From: CBETVX01 sp965539935
GTDB taxonomy: Bacteria; Bacillota; Clostridia; Peptostreptococcales; Caminicellaceae
Assembly (NCBI GenBank): GCA_965539935.1
Contig: CBETVX010000039.1
Location: 1-27,338 of the forward strand
Direction: 5' to 3'
DNA length: 27,338 nucleotides
Part shown: positions 7,152 to 14,697 of the stretch, in pieces
Numbering within the stretch: position 1 is the first letter of the stretch
How the letters are laid out: every line of letters starts with the position of its first letter
Notes under the pieces: model-generated
Told to the model about the DNA's origin: nothing
Database searches by the model: none
The model's input: the letters and a program-made list of their open reading frames with translations, nothing else
Translations under genes and position numbers: made by a program

Positions 7152-8858
7152 ATGAGTAACAATGGAAGTAATGATGGCAAATTAATAAATCTTCCATCTA
7201 ACTTTATCCATAATATAATAGATAAGGATTTAGAAGATGGAGTATATGATGGAAGGGTACATACTCGTTTTCCACCTGAACCAAATGGATATCTACATAT
7301 AGGACATGCTAAGGCCATATGTATTGATTTTGGTACAGCAGAAAAATATAATGGATTATGCAATTTAAGATTTGATGATACTAATCCAAGTAAGGAAGAA
7401 ACAGAATATGTAGAGTCAATAAAGGAAGACGTTAAATGGCTTGGATTTGACTGGGAAGATAGATTATATTATGCTTCCGATTACTTTGATAAATATTATG
7501 AATATGCAGTAAAACTTATCAAAAAGGGTAAAGCCTATGTATGTGACCTTAGCCCAGAAGAGATGAGGGAGTATCGTGGTACCCTTAAAGAGCCTGGTAA
7601 GGAGAGTCCGTACAGAAATCGATCTGTGGAGGAAAATCTTGATTTATTTGAAAGAATGAAAAATGGAGAATTTGAAGAAGGGTCAAAGGTTCTTAGGGCA
7701 AAGATAGATATGGCTTCACCAAACTTAAATATGCGTGACCCAGTACTTTATAGAATACAATTTTCTACCCATCATAATACGGGAGATAAATGGTGTATAT
7801 ATCCTATGTATGATTATGCTCATCCCCTTGAGGATGCTATTGAGGGAATTACCCACTCATTATGTACCCTTGAATTTGAAGACCATAGACCACTATACGA
7901 CTGGGTTTTAAGGGAATGTGAAATAGAGCAGCCTCCTAAACAAATAGAGTTTGCTAGACTTAATCTAACAGGCACTATTATGAGTAAAAGAAAATTAAGG
8001 GAACTTGTTGAAGATGGGTATATGGATAGCTGGGATGACCCACGTATGCCAACATTATCAGGTCTTAGAAGACGTGGATTTACTCCAAGTTCAATAAGAA
8101 GATTTATTGAACAAATAGGTATATCAAAGAGTAATAGTGTAGTAGATATATCTATGCTTGAAAGTTGTCTAAGGGATGACCTAAAGCTAAAGGCTCCCCG
8201 TGTTATGTCTGTACTTCGTCCTTTAAAAGTGGTTATTACTAATTATCCAGAGGGACAGGTAGAATGGCTGGATGCCGATGTAAATCAAGATGTACCGGAG
8301 ATGGGTAAAAAGAAAATACCTTTCTCTAGGGAAATATACATAGAGCAGGAAGACTTTATGGAAAATCCACCTAAAAAGTACTTCCGTTTATACCCAGGTA
8401 ATGAAGTAAGGTTAAAATATGCCTACTTTATTAAATGTGAAGAAGTAGTAAAGGACGAAGAGACCGGTGAGATTATAGAAGTGCGTTGTACCTATGATCC
8501 AGAGACAAAAAGTGGTACAGGGTTTACTGGGCGTAAAGTAAAGGGAACTCTTCATTGGGTATCAGCAAGCCATGCTATAGATGCAGAAATAAGACTCTAT
8601 GAAAGATTACTACTTGATGAAGATGAAGAAGGCAGCGATGAGTCTACTGATTGGAAGGATAGATTAAACCCTAAATCCCTTGAAGTTATAAAGGGATGTA
8701 AGGTTGAGCCAAGTCTTGCAGAATATGGACCCGGTGATAAATTCCAATTCTTTAGACATGGTTATTTCTCTATAGATACTAAGGATACTACAGATGATAA
8801 TCTAGTATTTAATAGAGTGGTTGCCCTTAAGGATTCATGGAAAAAACTTAAAAAATAA
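7152..8858 (+). CDS. glnS: glutaminyl-tRNA synthetase
   Basis: A 568-residue class I synthetase that charges tRNA-Gln with glutamine directly. The GlnRS-specific form of the HIGH motif (PPEPNGYLHIGHAK, residues about 41-54) and LRFDDTNPSKEE follow a short N-terminal extension. The KMSKS equivalent MSKRK is near residue 277. The C-terminal anticodon-binding beta-barrels are present (YIEQEDF, FRLYPGNEVRLKYAY, HWVSASHA). This distinguishes it from bacterial GluRS, which has PSPTGxxHIGGAR. AAGGAGG precedes the ATG. Many Firmicutes lack GlnRS and use the GatCAB route, so a clostridial GlnRS probably reflects old horizontal transfer. Confidence 0.95.
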   Translation: MSNNGSNDGKLINLPSNFIHNIIDKDLEDGVYDGRVHTRFPPEPNGYLHIGHAKAICIDFGTAEKYNGLCNLRFDDTNPSKEETEYVESIKEDVKWLGFDWEDRLYYASDYFDKYYEYAVKLIKKGKAYVCDLSPEEMREYRGTLKEPGKESPYRNRSVEENLDLFERMKNGEFEEGSKVLRAKIDMASPNLNMRDPVLYRIQFSTHHNTGDKWCIYPMYDYAHPLEDAIEGITHSLCTLEFEDHRPLYDWVLRECEIEQPPKQIEFARLNLTGTIMSKRKLRELVEDGYMDSWDDPRMPTLSGLRRRGFTPSSIRRFIEQIGISKSNSVVDISMLESCLRDDLKLKAPRVMSVLRPLKVVITNYPEGQVEWLDADVNQDVPEMGKKKIPFSREIYIEQEDFMENPPKKYFRLYPGNEVRLKYAYFIKCEEVVKDEETGEIIEVRCTYDPETKSGTGFTGRKVKGTLHWVSASHAIDAEIRLYERLLLDEDEEGSDESTDWKDRLNPKSLEVIKGCKVEPSLAEYGPGDKFQFFRHGYFSIDTKDTTDDNLVFNRVVALKDSWKKLKK

Positions 8859-8874
8859 AATAAATGATTATATT

Positions 8875-8915
8875 AAAAAGCTTTAGAAATAGATATTACT
8901 ATTCTAAAGCTTTTT
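8875..8915. terminator. bidirectional terminator between glnS and the Spo0E-like gene
   Basis: A perfect 14-bp stem, aaaaagctttagaa (8875-8888) with ttctaaagcttttt (8902-8915), has a 13-nt loop and T runs on both strands. On the minus strand the stem includes the last codons of the Spo0E-like gene. Confidence 0.85.
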
Positions 8916-9066
8916 TTATATCGTTATATATATTTAAAAGTTTATCTAATTCTTGACTTATAGATACTATTTCAGGGTCTATAAGCTCCTGTTTGCTTTC
9001 TATTAATCGATGCATTCTATCCCTTAGCTCAATTATTTTAAGCTCCAATACTTTTAAAGAATCCAT
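8899..9066 (-). CDS. Spo0E-like sporulation aspartyl-phosphate phosphatase
   Basis: A 55-residue all-helical protein of the Spo0E family (PF09388). Members remove phosphate from Spo0A-P or related response regulators and so delay sporulation. The family motif is clear: IIELRDRMHRLIESK in the first helix, then the SQELDKLLNIYND signature containing the S-Q-E-L-D core. An in-frame ATG 33 nt upstream exists, but the ATG at 9066 follows a GGGGGA site and gives the normal family length. A strong sigma-A promoter lies upstream on the same strand, and the terminator overlaps the 3' end. Monocistronic. Confidence 0.85.
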   Translation of the reverse strand: MDSLKVLELKIIELRDRMHRLIESKQELIDPEIVSISQELDKLLNIYNDIKKALE

Positions 9067-9115
9067 AAGAAATCCCCCATATATTAACAAAATATACAAA
9101 ACATGTGTTCTTTAG

Positions 9116-9144
9116 ATTATACTTGTTTCCTATTTAAAAGTCAA
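9116..9144 (-). promoter_or_regulatory. sigma-A promoter of the Spo0E-like gene
   Basis: On the minus strand a TTGACT -35 box (9144-9139) and a perfect TATAAT -10 box (9121-9116) are separated by exactly 17 nt. This is one of the best vegetative promoters in the window. Confidence 0.8.
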
Positions 9145-9256
9145 TAATAGGAAGATAGATATTCAGTGTTATAGATTTTTGTAGTTTACATATATATATA
9201 TTATTGCACAATATAGTAAGGCTATAGTTTAATTATTATTAAATAATATAAAAAAA

Positions 9257-9265
9257 TGATAAAAT
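9257..9265 (+). promoter_or_regulatory. extended -10 promoter for the FAD dehydrogenase
   Basis: TGATAAAAT is an extended -10 type box. It sits in a roughly 22-nt stretch (9247-9269) that recurs almost identically before map (10816-10837). No clear -35 box is seen, which is common for extended -10 promoters. Confidence 0.5.
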
Positions 9266-9303
9266 ATATTTAGATAGAAGCAAAGAAAAAGGAGCTAAAG
9301 ACT

Positions 9304-10707
9304 ATGGATTATGATGTTATTATTGTAGGGGCAGGGCCATCGGGGATTTTTACTGCATTAGAACTTATAAGACAAAAAGCAAAGAAAAAAGTACTACTCA
9401 TAGAAAAGGGAAAAAGAATAGAAAAGAGAAATTGCCCAAAGGAAAAAACTAAGGAATGTTTATATTGTAAACCTTACTGTGATATAACTACTGGTTTTTC
9501 AGGTGCTGGAGCCTATAGTGACGGTAAGCTTTCATTGTCTTGTGAGGTTGGTGGTGACCTTCCAGAGATTATTGGTAGGGAAAGAGCCCAAGAGTTTATT
9601 AATTATGCTGATAGCATTTATCTTGAATTTGGAGCAGACCCTAAGGTGGAAGGAATAAATAATGATGAAGGGCTTAAGGAAATAAGAAGAAAGGCTATAC
9701 AGGCAGGACTTAAGCTTATAGACTGTCCAATAAGACATCTTGGAACGGAAAAGGCTCAAGAAATATATTATGGTATTCAAAATTATCTACTAGATAATGG
9801 AATAGATATAGTCTTTAACACCCTTGTTCAAGATATCATTATAGAAAATGGAAAAGCTAGGGGAGTAGTGGTATCTGATTCTAAAAATAAAGAAGCTATA
9901 AAAAATATATACGGAAGTAAGATAATAATAGCCACAGGAAGAAAGGGTGCCGATTGGCTTAAATCTATGTGTGTAAAACATAGTATAAAGCATAGGGCAG
10001 GTACTGTTGATATAGGAGTTCGTGTTGAGGTTAGAAATGAAATAATGGAAAGAGTGAATAATGTCCTCTATGAATCTAAACTCATAGGATATCCATTGCC
10101 GTTTAAAAATAAAGTAAGGACATTTTGTCAAAATCCAGGGGGCTTTGTAAGTCAAGAAAACTATGATAATCAGTTGGCAATAGTAAATGGTCACTCCTAT
10201 AAGGAAAAGAAAAGTAATAATACAAACCTTGCCATTTTAAGCTCCCACAATTTTTGTCAGCCCTTTAATCAACCTATTGAATATGGAAAAAAAGTATCAG
10301 AACTTGTTAATATGCTTGGAAATGGAAAAATATTAGTTCAAAGGTACGGAGATATATTAGATGGAAAAAGGACTTGGCAAAATGAACTGGAAAGAAGCAA
10401 TGTTATACCGACCCTTACCGATGCCGTAGCGGGAGATTTAACCTCAGCAATACCCTATAGACCTATGATAAATATATTGAACTTTATTGAAGCCATGGAT
10501 ATAGTGGTGCCTGGCTTTGCAAGTAGAGAAACTCTTTTATATGGACCAGAGGTTAAATTCTATAGCAATAAGGTAATAATTGATGAAAATTTTGAAACAA
10601 ATATTAAAAATCTTCATTGTCTTGGGGATTCCAGTGGATGGACTAGAGGATTGCAGATGGCTTCAAGTATGGGGCTTATGATGGGACAAATACTTTGTGA
10701 GAAATAA
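9304..10707 (+). CDS. FAD-dependent dehydrogenase (COG2509 type)
   Basis: A 467-residue flavoprotein with an N-terminal Rossmann FAD site (DYDVIIVGAGPSGIFTALEL, residues 2-21) followed by LLIEKGKRIEKR. A cysteine-bearing stretch NCPKEKTKECLYCKPYCD leads into TTGFSGAGAYSDGKLSLS, the hallmark of the COG2509 family. The C-terminus (LHCLGDSSGWTRGLQMASSMG) is the second FAD-contact region. The substrate is unknown. The four Cys near residues 40-60 might hold a metal or take part in redox chemistry, but this is not established. It stands alone between its own promoter and terminator, so context gives no pathway. Confidence 0.85.
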   Translation: MDYDVIIVGAGPSGIFTALELIRQKAKKKVLLIEKGKRIEKRNCPKEKTKECLYCKPYCDITTGFSGAGAYSDGKLSLSCEVGGDLPEIIGRERAQEFINYADSIYLEFGADPKVEGINNDEGLKEIRRKAIQAGLKLIDCPIRHLGTEKAQEIYYGIQNYLLDNGIDIVFNTLVQDIIIENGKARGVVVSDSKNKEAIKNIYGSKIIIATGRKGADWLKSMCVKHSIKHRAGTVDIGVRVEVRNEIMERVNNVLYESKLIGYPLPFKNKVRTFCQNPGGFVSQENYDNQLAIVNGHSYKEKKSNNTNLAILSSHNFCQPFNQPIEYGKKVSELVNMLGNGKILVQRYGDILDGKRTWQNELERSNVIPTLTDAVAGDLTSAIPYRPMINILNFIEAMDIVVPGFASRETLLYGPEVKFYSNKVIIDENFETNIKNLHCLGDSSGWTRGLQMASSMGLMMGQILCEK

Positions 10708-10731
10708 ATCGCCAAAGGCGGTTTATTTTTT
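10706..10731 (+). terminator. terminator after the FAD dehydrogenase
   Basis: An 8-bp stem, aaatcgcc (10706-10713) with ggcggttt (10717-10724), has one G-T wobble and an AAA loop, then attttttt. The stem begins inside the stop codon. Confidence 0.8.
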
Positions 10732-10824
10732 TAAATATTTTTATAAAAATTAAGAACAGATTATAAAATTCTTTTTCTAGAATATGGGTAAGATATAAAA
10801 AATAAGAATATGGTATATAAAAAA

Positions 10825-10833
10825 TGATAAAAT
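10825..10833 (+). promoter_or_regulatory. extended -10 promoter for map
   Basis: TGATAAAAT lies 27 nt before the start codon, inside a 22-nt stretch nearly identical to the one before the FAD dehydrogenase (9247-9269). Confidence 0.5.
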
Positions 10834-10860
10834 ATATAGTTGTAAGAAAGGGGAATATAT

Positions 10861-11604
10861 ATGATTATTAGTTCCAATGGGGACCTATTAGCTCTAAAAA
10901 AAATTGGAAAAATAGTTGCTGAGATAAGGGATAAAATGATAGAAAGTATAAAACCAGGTATGACAACCGGTGAACTTGATGAAATAGCTGGAAGGATGTT
11001 GGATAAATATGGAGCAAAATCAGCTCCCGTATCCCAATATAATTTTCCAGGCTATACCTGTATTAGTGTAAATGATGTGGCAGCCCATGGTATACCAGGG
11101 GATTTAGTTATAATGGAAGGAGATCTAGTGAATGTTGATGTCTCTGCTGAGTTAGATGGCTATTTTGCTGATACTGGTGCAACTAAACTAGTAGAGCCAG
11201 GTTTAACTATAAAGGGTAAGCTACTGAATTGTTCAAAAAATGCTTTATACAAAGCCATAAATATAGTGAGAGATGGGGTTTTAATAAATGAGATTGGAAG
11301 GGAAATAGAAGCAGAAGCAAAATCTCAAGGTTTTAATATCATAAGAAATTTAACAGGACATGGGATAGGTAAAAAACTCCATGAAAATCCTAAACATATA
11401 TATAATTATTATGCACCCAGGCATAAGGAAGTACTGACAAAGGGTCTGGTCTTGGCAGTTGAGACATTTATATCCACTGGAGCAGAGTATGTAAAAACTC
11501 AAGATGATGGATGGACTTTAAAGACCTTGGACGGCAGTTATGTTGCACAGTTTGAACATACTATAGTTGTTACAGAGGATGAACCTATTATTCTCACTGA
11601 ATAA
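10861..11604 (+). CDS. map: methionine aminopeptidase, MapB/YflG-like type I
   Basis: A 247-residue cytosolic metalloenzyme that removes the initiator Met from new proteins. The metal ligands of the pita-bread fold are visible: Asp in VNVDVSAELDGYF and FADTG, His in LTGHGIGKKLHENP, Glu in LAVETFIS and Glu in VAQFEHTIVV. The substrate-side His is in VAAHGIPG. Details such as NYYAP, DDGWTLKT and the C-terminus DEPIILTE match the second B. subtilis aminopeptidase (YflG/MapB). The usual Pro after the metal-ligand Glu (EPF) is Thr here (ETF). It stands alone rather than next to adk/secY, so this may be a second copy. AAAGGGG precedes the ATG. Confidence 0.93.
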   Translation: MIISSNGDLLALKKIGKIVAEIRDKMIESIKPGMTTGELDEIAGRMLDKYGAKSAPVSQYNFPGYTCISVNDVAAHGIPGDLVIMEGDLVNVDVSAELDGYFADTGATKLVEPGLTIKGKLLNCSKNALYKAINIVRDGVLINEIGREIEAEAKSQGFNIIRNLTGHGIGKKLHENPKHIYNYYAPRHKEVLTKGLVLAVETFISTGAEYVKTQDDGWTLKTLDGSYVAQFEHTIVVTEDEPIILTE

Positions 11605-11695
11605 ATCTCATAAAAACTTTATAATTCAAAACACATTTGTTCCGAGTATTATTTTGTATTATTATTAAGAATATAAAGATATAAAGGAGTAACTT

Positions 11696-12559
11696 ATGAA
11701 AAAATATAAAAATTTAGGTATTAATATAGTTAATTTAGATATTGATAAAGCTTTAGATATGGGACTTGGAAGATTAGAGTTATCCCTAGGGAAAGAAGAG
11801 GGTTATGAAAATAAGCTGATAAAGTTTAATAAAAGTATTAAAAAAGTTGAAAAACTTAATATTCCCTACAGCATCCATCTACCGGTGTATGTTCCAGCTT
11901 GGTATACATATCATCATTTTTCAGCCTTTTTTATTGATGAAGATAAAGAAAAGAGGGAATTGTCCTTTAAATTATTAACATATAATCTAGAAAAACTAAA
12001 AGATGTTTCAGCGGAGTACTATGTTCTTCACTTTCCAGGCATAGCAGAAAAATGGCAGGATGAAGATAAATTCAAAAAAACACTGATGGATTCTTTAGAT
12101 AGAGTAAATAATATGGCTAAGGAATATGGAGTTAAACTATATTTAGAATATTTTGGGTCCAATAAAAACTTCTATGATTACAATGAATGGATTCAGTTGA
12201 TAAAGCCCTATGAAAATTTAGGAATACTAACTGATACAGGTCATCTTTACTTTGCTTCCATTATCAATAAATTTGATTTTTATAAAGCTGCTGAGAAGTT
12301 GATAGAAAACTCCCAGGCATTTCATCTATGGACCACCAAGGGAGGTGGAGCCTATTGTGATTCCGAGTATTATAATAAATATCATCACATAGGCCCCAAT
12401 ATCAATCAATATAGCATTGATGGATGGGCCTTTGATACAGAGAAGATAGTAAGGCTTATGGCTCAGCAGGATAAACCTGTAATAATAGAACCATCCATAA
12501 ACTATAAAGGACTTCAGTATCTACTTGAAGGTATAGATAGTATAAAAAAATATTTTTAA
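11696..12559 (+). CDS. sugar phosphate isomerase/epimerase-like TIM-barrel protein
   Basis: A 287-residue protein of the xylose isomerase-like/AP endonuclease 2 fold (PF01261). The beta-strand pattern and probable metal ligands can be read: IHLPVYVP (strand 2), YYVLHFPG (strand 3), KLYLEYFG with Glu, GILTDTGHLYF with Asp and His, AFHLWTTKGGGAYC with His, and a final PVIIEPS with Glu. That is the usual set for a divalent-metal isomerase, epimerase or endonuclease. The divergent sequence prevents naming a substrate. It has its own AAGGAG site and appears monocistronic, so neighbours do not help. Confidence 0.7.
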   Translation: MKKYKNLGINIVNLDIDKALDMGLGRLELSLGKEEGYENKLIKFNKSIKKVEKLNIPYSIHLPVYVPAWYTYHHFSAFFIDEDKEKRELSFKLLTYNLEKLKDVSAEYYVLHFPGIAEKWQDEDKFKKTLMDSLDRVNNMAKEYGVKLYLEYFGSNKNFYDYNEWIQLIKPYENLGILTDTGHLYFASIINKFDFYKAAEKLIENSQAFHLWTTKGGGAYCDSEYYNKYHHIGPNINQYSIDGWAFDTEKIVRLMAQQDKPVIIEPSINYKGLQYLLEGIDSIKKYF

Positions 12560-12582
12560 TGTTATTATTCTTTTATTGAAAA

Positions 12583-13203
12583 CTACTTAAATATATGGGA
12601 GATTTTCTTATACATTAAAAGTGTCAGTATAGAGATTACAACTCCTTTAAGAATATTGAAGGGAACTACAGCATATAATATTAGGGTTTTTAAATCTACT
12701 ATTGCACCATTGACAGCAGTTCCTAAAGCTATGATTTGTTCAATAGGCATTATCTGAGCATAAAAAGGTATAAGAATAAAATAGTTTACTAGGCCTCCGA
12801 CCATTGCCATTGTAATAGTTCCCACTATCATACCAAGTAGGGCATAGGATCGCTTTCTCTTTATTAGATAAAATATTGAAGCTGGAACAATTAGTGCAGA
12901 GCCAACTATAAAGTTTGCAAGTTCCCCCACACCTCCTGTCATAGATTTAGTCAAAAGATGTAATATATTCTTAAGAAGTTCCACTATTATTCCTGCCATA
13001 GGGCCAAAGGCAAAGGCTCCAATGAGGGCAGGTAAATCACTTAAATCAATAGTCAAGAATGAAGGGAATAAAGGGATGGGAAATTCTAAAATCATTAGGA
13101 CATAGGATATTACAGATAAAAATGAGATTTTTACCATGGTATTAACTGATTTAAGTTTCTTTATATCAAAAAAACTTTCCTTGATACTGATATTTTTTTC
13201 CAT
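12583..13203 (-). CDS. ribU: ECF transporter riboflavin-binding subunit
   Basis: A membrane protein of 206 residues with about six hydrophobic helices. It is the substrate-binding S component that takes up riboflavin with the shared EcfA/A'/T module, which is not in this window. The RibU signature is clear: DLSDLPALIGAFAFGPMAG, then ELLKNILHLL and GGVGELANFIVGSALIVPA. The FMN riboswitch directly upstream on the same strand independently supports the substrate. Two in-frame ATGs lie close together. The second (13203) is 8 nt after AGGAGG and is preferred, because the first (13209) leaves only 2 nt. Confidence 0.93.
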   Translation of the reverse strand: MEKNISIKESFFDIKKLKSVNTMVKISFLSVISYVLMILEFPIPLFPSFLTIDLSDLPALIGAFAFGPMAGIIVELLKNILHLLTKSMTGGVGELANFIVGSALIVPASIFYLIKRKRSYALLGMIVGTITMAMVGGLVNYFILIPFYAQIMPIEQIIALGTAVNGAIVDLKTLILYAVVPFNILKGVVISILTLLMYKKISHIFK

Positions 13204-13243
13204 AAACATAACCTCCTAAAAATTTGTACTAATAAAATAACAA

Positions 13244-13271
13244 AGCCCTGAAGATAATTATCTTCAGGGCT
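13244..13271 (-). terminator. riboswitch expression-platform terminator
   Basis: A perfect 14-bp inverted repeat (13244-13257 with 13258-13271) is followed on the minus strand by ttgttatttt. Its first arm (agccctgaag) can also pair with cttcagggca at the 5' edge of the FMN aptamer. That gives a ready antiterminator when FMN is absent. Confidence 0.85.
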
Positions 13272-13318
13272 AATTTACATAATAATATATTTTTTATACT
13301 TAAAAACATATCCTATGA

Positions 13319-13436
13319 TTTATCTTCTCCCATCCAGACTTTACTGTCGGCTCTGGAATTTAACCAGATCAACCACATTAGTGGCTCGCGGGCTATACCG
13401 CCGGTCGGGAATTTCACCCTGCCCTGAAGAAAAACC
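13319..13436 (-). ncRNA. FMN riboswitch (RFN element)
   Basis: Read on the minus strand, the region shows the strongly conserved FMN aptamer order: agggcagggtgaaattccc, gaccggcggtatagcccgcg, agccactaatgtggtt, ctggttaaattccagagccg and gacagtaaagtctggatggg, closing with agaagat. A closing P1 helix is available between tttttcttc and gaagataaa with one mismatch. It controls ribU through the downstream terminator, so FMN should switch riboflavin uptake off. Confidence 0.97.
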
Positions 13437-13457
13437 TATATTAAGTTCTTTAATAAA

Positions 13458-13486
13458 ATTTTAACATAGTATATCTTAAAAATCAA
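13458..13486 (-). promoter_or_regulatory. sigma-A promoter of the FMN riboswitch-ribU transcript
   Basis: On the minus strand, TTGATT (13486-13481) and TAAAAT (13463-13458) are spaced by 17 nt and lie just upstream of the aptamer. Confidence 0.6.
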
Positions 13487-13558
13487 CTAAAAAAAAAGAA
13501 AGATTTCTGTAACCCATTTTCTTCTGATTCATAAGATGGAATTATGAACAATAAATTA

Positions 13559-13577
13559 TTAGCTTAGGCTAATTTAA
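13559..13577 (+). promoter_or_regulatory. DtxR/IdeR-type iron box, distal
   Basis: TTAGCTTAGGCTAATTTAA closely follows the 19-bp DtxR/IdeR consensus TTAGGTTAGCCTAACCTAA. It sits about 85-105 nt before feoA and suggests Fe(II)-dependent repression of the feo operon. Confidence 0.7.
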
Positions 13578-13626
13578 GAACGAAATTTAATAAAACTCAT
13601 AATATATAAGTGAAAAAAGAATAATT

Positions 13627-13640
13627 TTAGCCATGGCTAA
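13627..13640 (+). promoter_or_regulatory. DtxR-type palindrome, proximal to feoA
   Basis: TTAGCCATGGCTAA is a perfect 14-bp palindrome with the same TTAGC/GCTAA arms as the distal box. It is centred 68 bp downstream and lies just before the feoA ribosome site (tggagg). Confidence 0.7.
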
Positions 13641-13663
13641 TATAAGGAAATGGAGGATTAGAG

Positions 13664-13912
13664 ATGGATACTTTAATTAAAAGGATAAAACTATCTTCAG
13701 CACCTATTGGCTCTAGGGTAAAAGTTATTGCCCTAAAGTGTAGTGGACTTCCAAGACGAAGGATGATGGATTTAGGTATAGTACCTGGTACGGTTATAGA
13801 AGTTCTCAGAAGAAGTCCCTTGGGAGACCCAACGGCCTATAGTATAAAGGAAGCATTGATAGCACTTAGAGAGGAAGAATCAAAGGACATAATAGTAGAA
13901 TGGGAGGTGTAA
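13664..13912 (+). CDS. feoA: ferrous iron transport protein A
   Basis: An 82-residue cytosolic SH3-like protein of the FeoA family, an accessory partner of the FeoB Fe(II) transporter. Family features are the early GSRVKVIAL strand, the CSGLPRRRMMDLGIVPGTVIEV core and RSPLGDPTAYSIKEALIALR near the end. Its 3' end overlaps the ribosome site of feoB-N, and the three feo genes read as one operon. Two DtxR-type boxes lie upstream. Confidence 0.93.
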   Translation: MDTLIKRIKLSSAPIGSRVKVIALKCSGLPRRRMMDLGIVPGTVIEVLRRSPLGDPTAYSIKEALIALREEESKDIIVEWEV

Positions 13913-13914
13913 AT

Positions 13915-14697
13915 ATGGGATTGACCCATCAATCAAGTGGAAGGGATATTCTTAAGAAAAAGTTTAATATAGAAAGAACCGATGAGTTTGTTATAGCTTT
14001 AGCTGGAAACCCTAATGTAGGTAAATCAACGGTTTTCAATGAATTAACTGGACTTAAACAACATACGGGAAACTGGCCAGGAAAAACCGTAATGAATGCT
14101 AGGGGAAATTATACCCATAGGGATAAAAAATTCATCCTAATGGATTTGCCAGGGACATATTCATTATTGGCTAATTCAGTAGAGGAACAGGTGGCAAGGG
14201 ATTTTATTTGTTTTGGAAAACCCCATGCTACTATAGTAGTAACCGATGCTACTTGTCTTGAGAGAAATCTAAATCTTGTACTTCAGGTTATGGAACTGAC
14301 AGATAATGTTGTAGTATGTGTAAATTTAATGGATGAGGCAGAGCGAAAGGGTATTGAGGTTGATATTCAGGACTTAGAAGCAGAATTAGGAGTGCCTGTA
14401 GTAGGCACAGTAGCTAGAACTGGAAAGGGGCTGCAGGAATTGATGGATAGAGTTTACAATGTAGCCCTTGGAATAGAAATGCCAAAGGCCAATAAAATGA
14501 AGTATTCTGAGAAGGTAGAAAGGATCATAGAAAAAATCACACCGCAGATAGATAATATACTAGAAGGAAAACTGGATTCAAGATGGGTGGCCTTAAGATT
14601 AATAGACGGGGATAAGACCATATTAGATTCTATCTATGAGTTTATATATGATGAATCTTTGTTTGAAAATGAAAAGGAGGAGGGTGGAAAAAAGTGA
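13915..14697 (+). CDS. feoB: FeoB N-terminal G-protein subunit (split FeoB)
   Basis: A 260-residue soluble half of FeoB. G1 GNPNVGKST (residues 31-39), the switch I region QHTGNWPGKTV, G3 DLPGTYSL, G4 NLMDEAE and the G5-like VARTGKG are all intact, followed by the helical GDI-like domain. The frame ends cleanly after that domain, just where full-length FeoB proteins cross into the membrane domain. An in-frame ATG at 13900 lies inside feoA, but the ATG at 13915 is 7 nt after GGGAGG and is preferred. The stop overlaps the next start (GTGA). It presumably controls gating of the separate permease. Confidence 0.92.
   Translation: MGLTHQSSGRDILKKKFNIERTDEFVIALAGNPNVGKSTVFNELTGLKQHTGNWPGKTVMNARGNYTHRDKKFILMDLPGTYSLLANSVEEQVARDFICFGKPHATIVVTDATCLERNLNLVLQVMELTDNVVVCVNLMDEAERKGIEVDIQDLEAELGVPVVGTVARTGKGLQELMDRVYNVALGIEMPKANKMKYSEKVERIIEKITPQIDNILEGKLDSRWVALRLIDGDKTILDSIYEFIYDESLFENEKEEGGKK

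Noticed and set aside
13900..14697. feoB as a frameshifted pseudogene
   Set aside because: Both halves have complete domains, separate ribosome sites and a GTGA overlap in a domain linker. A designed split is the simpler reading.
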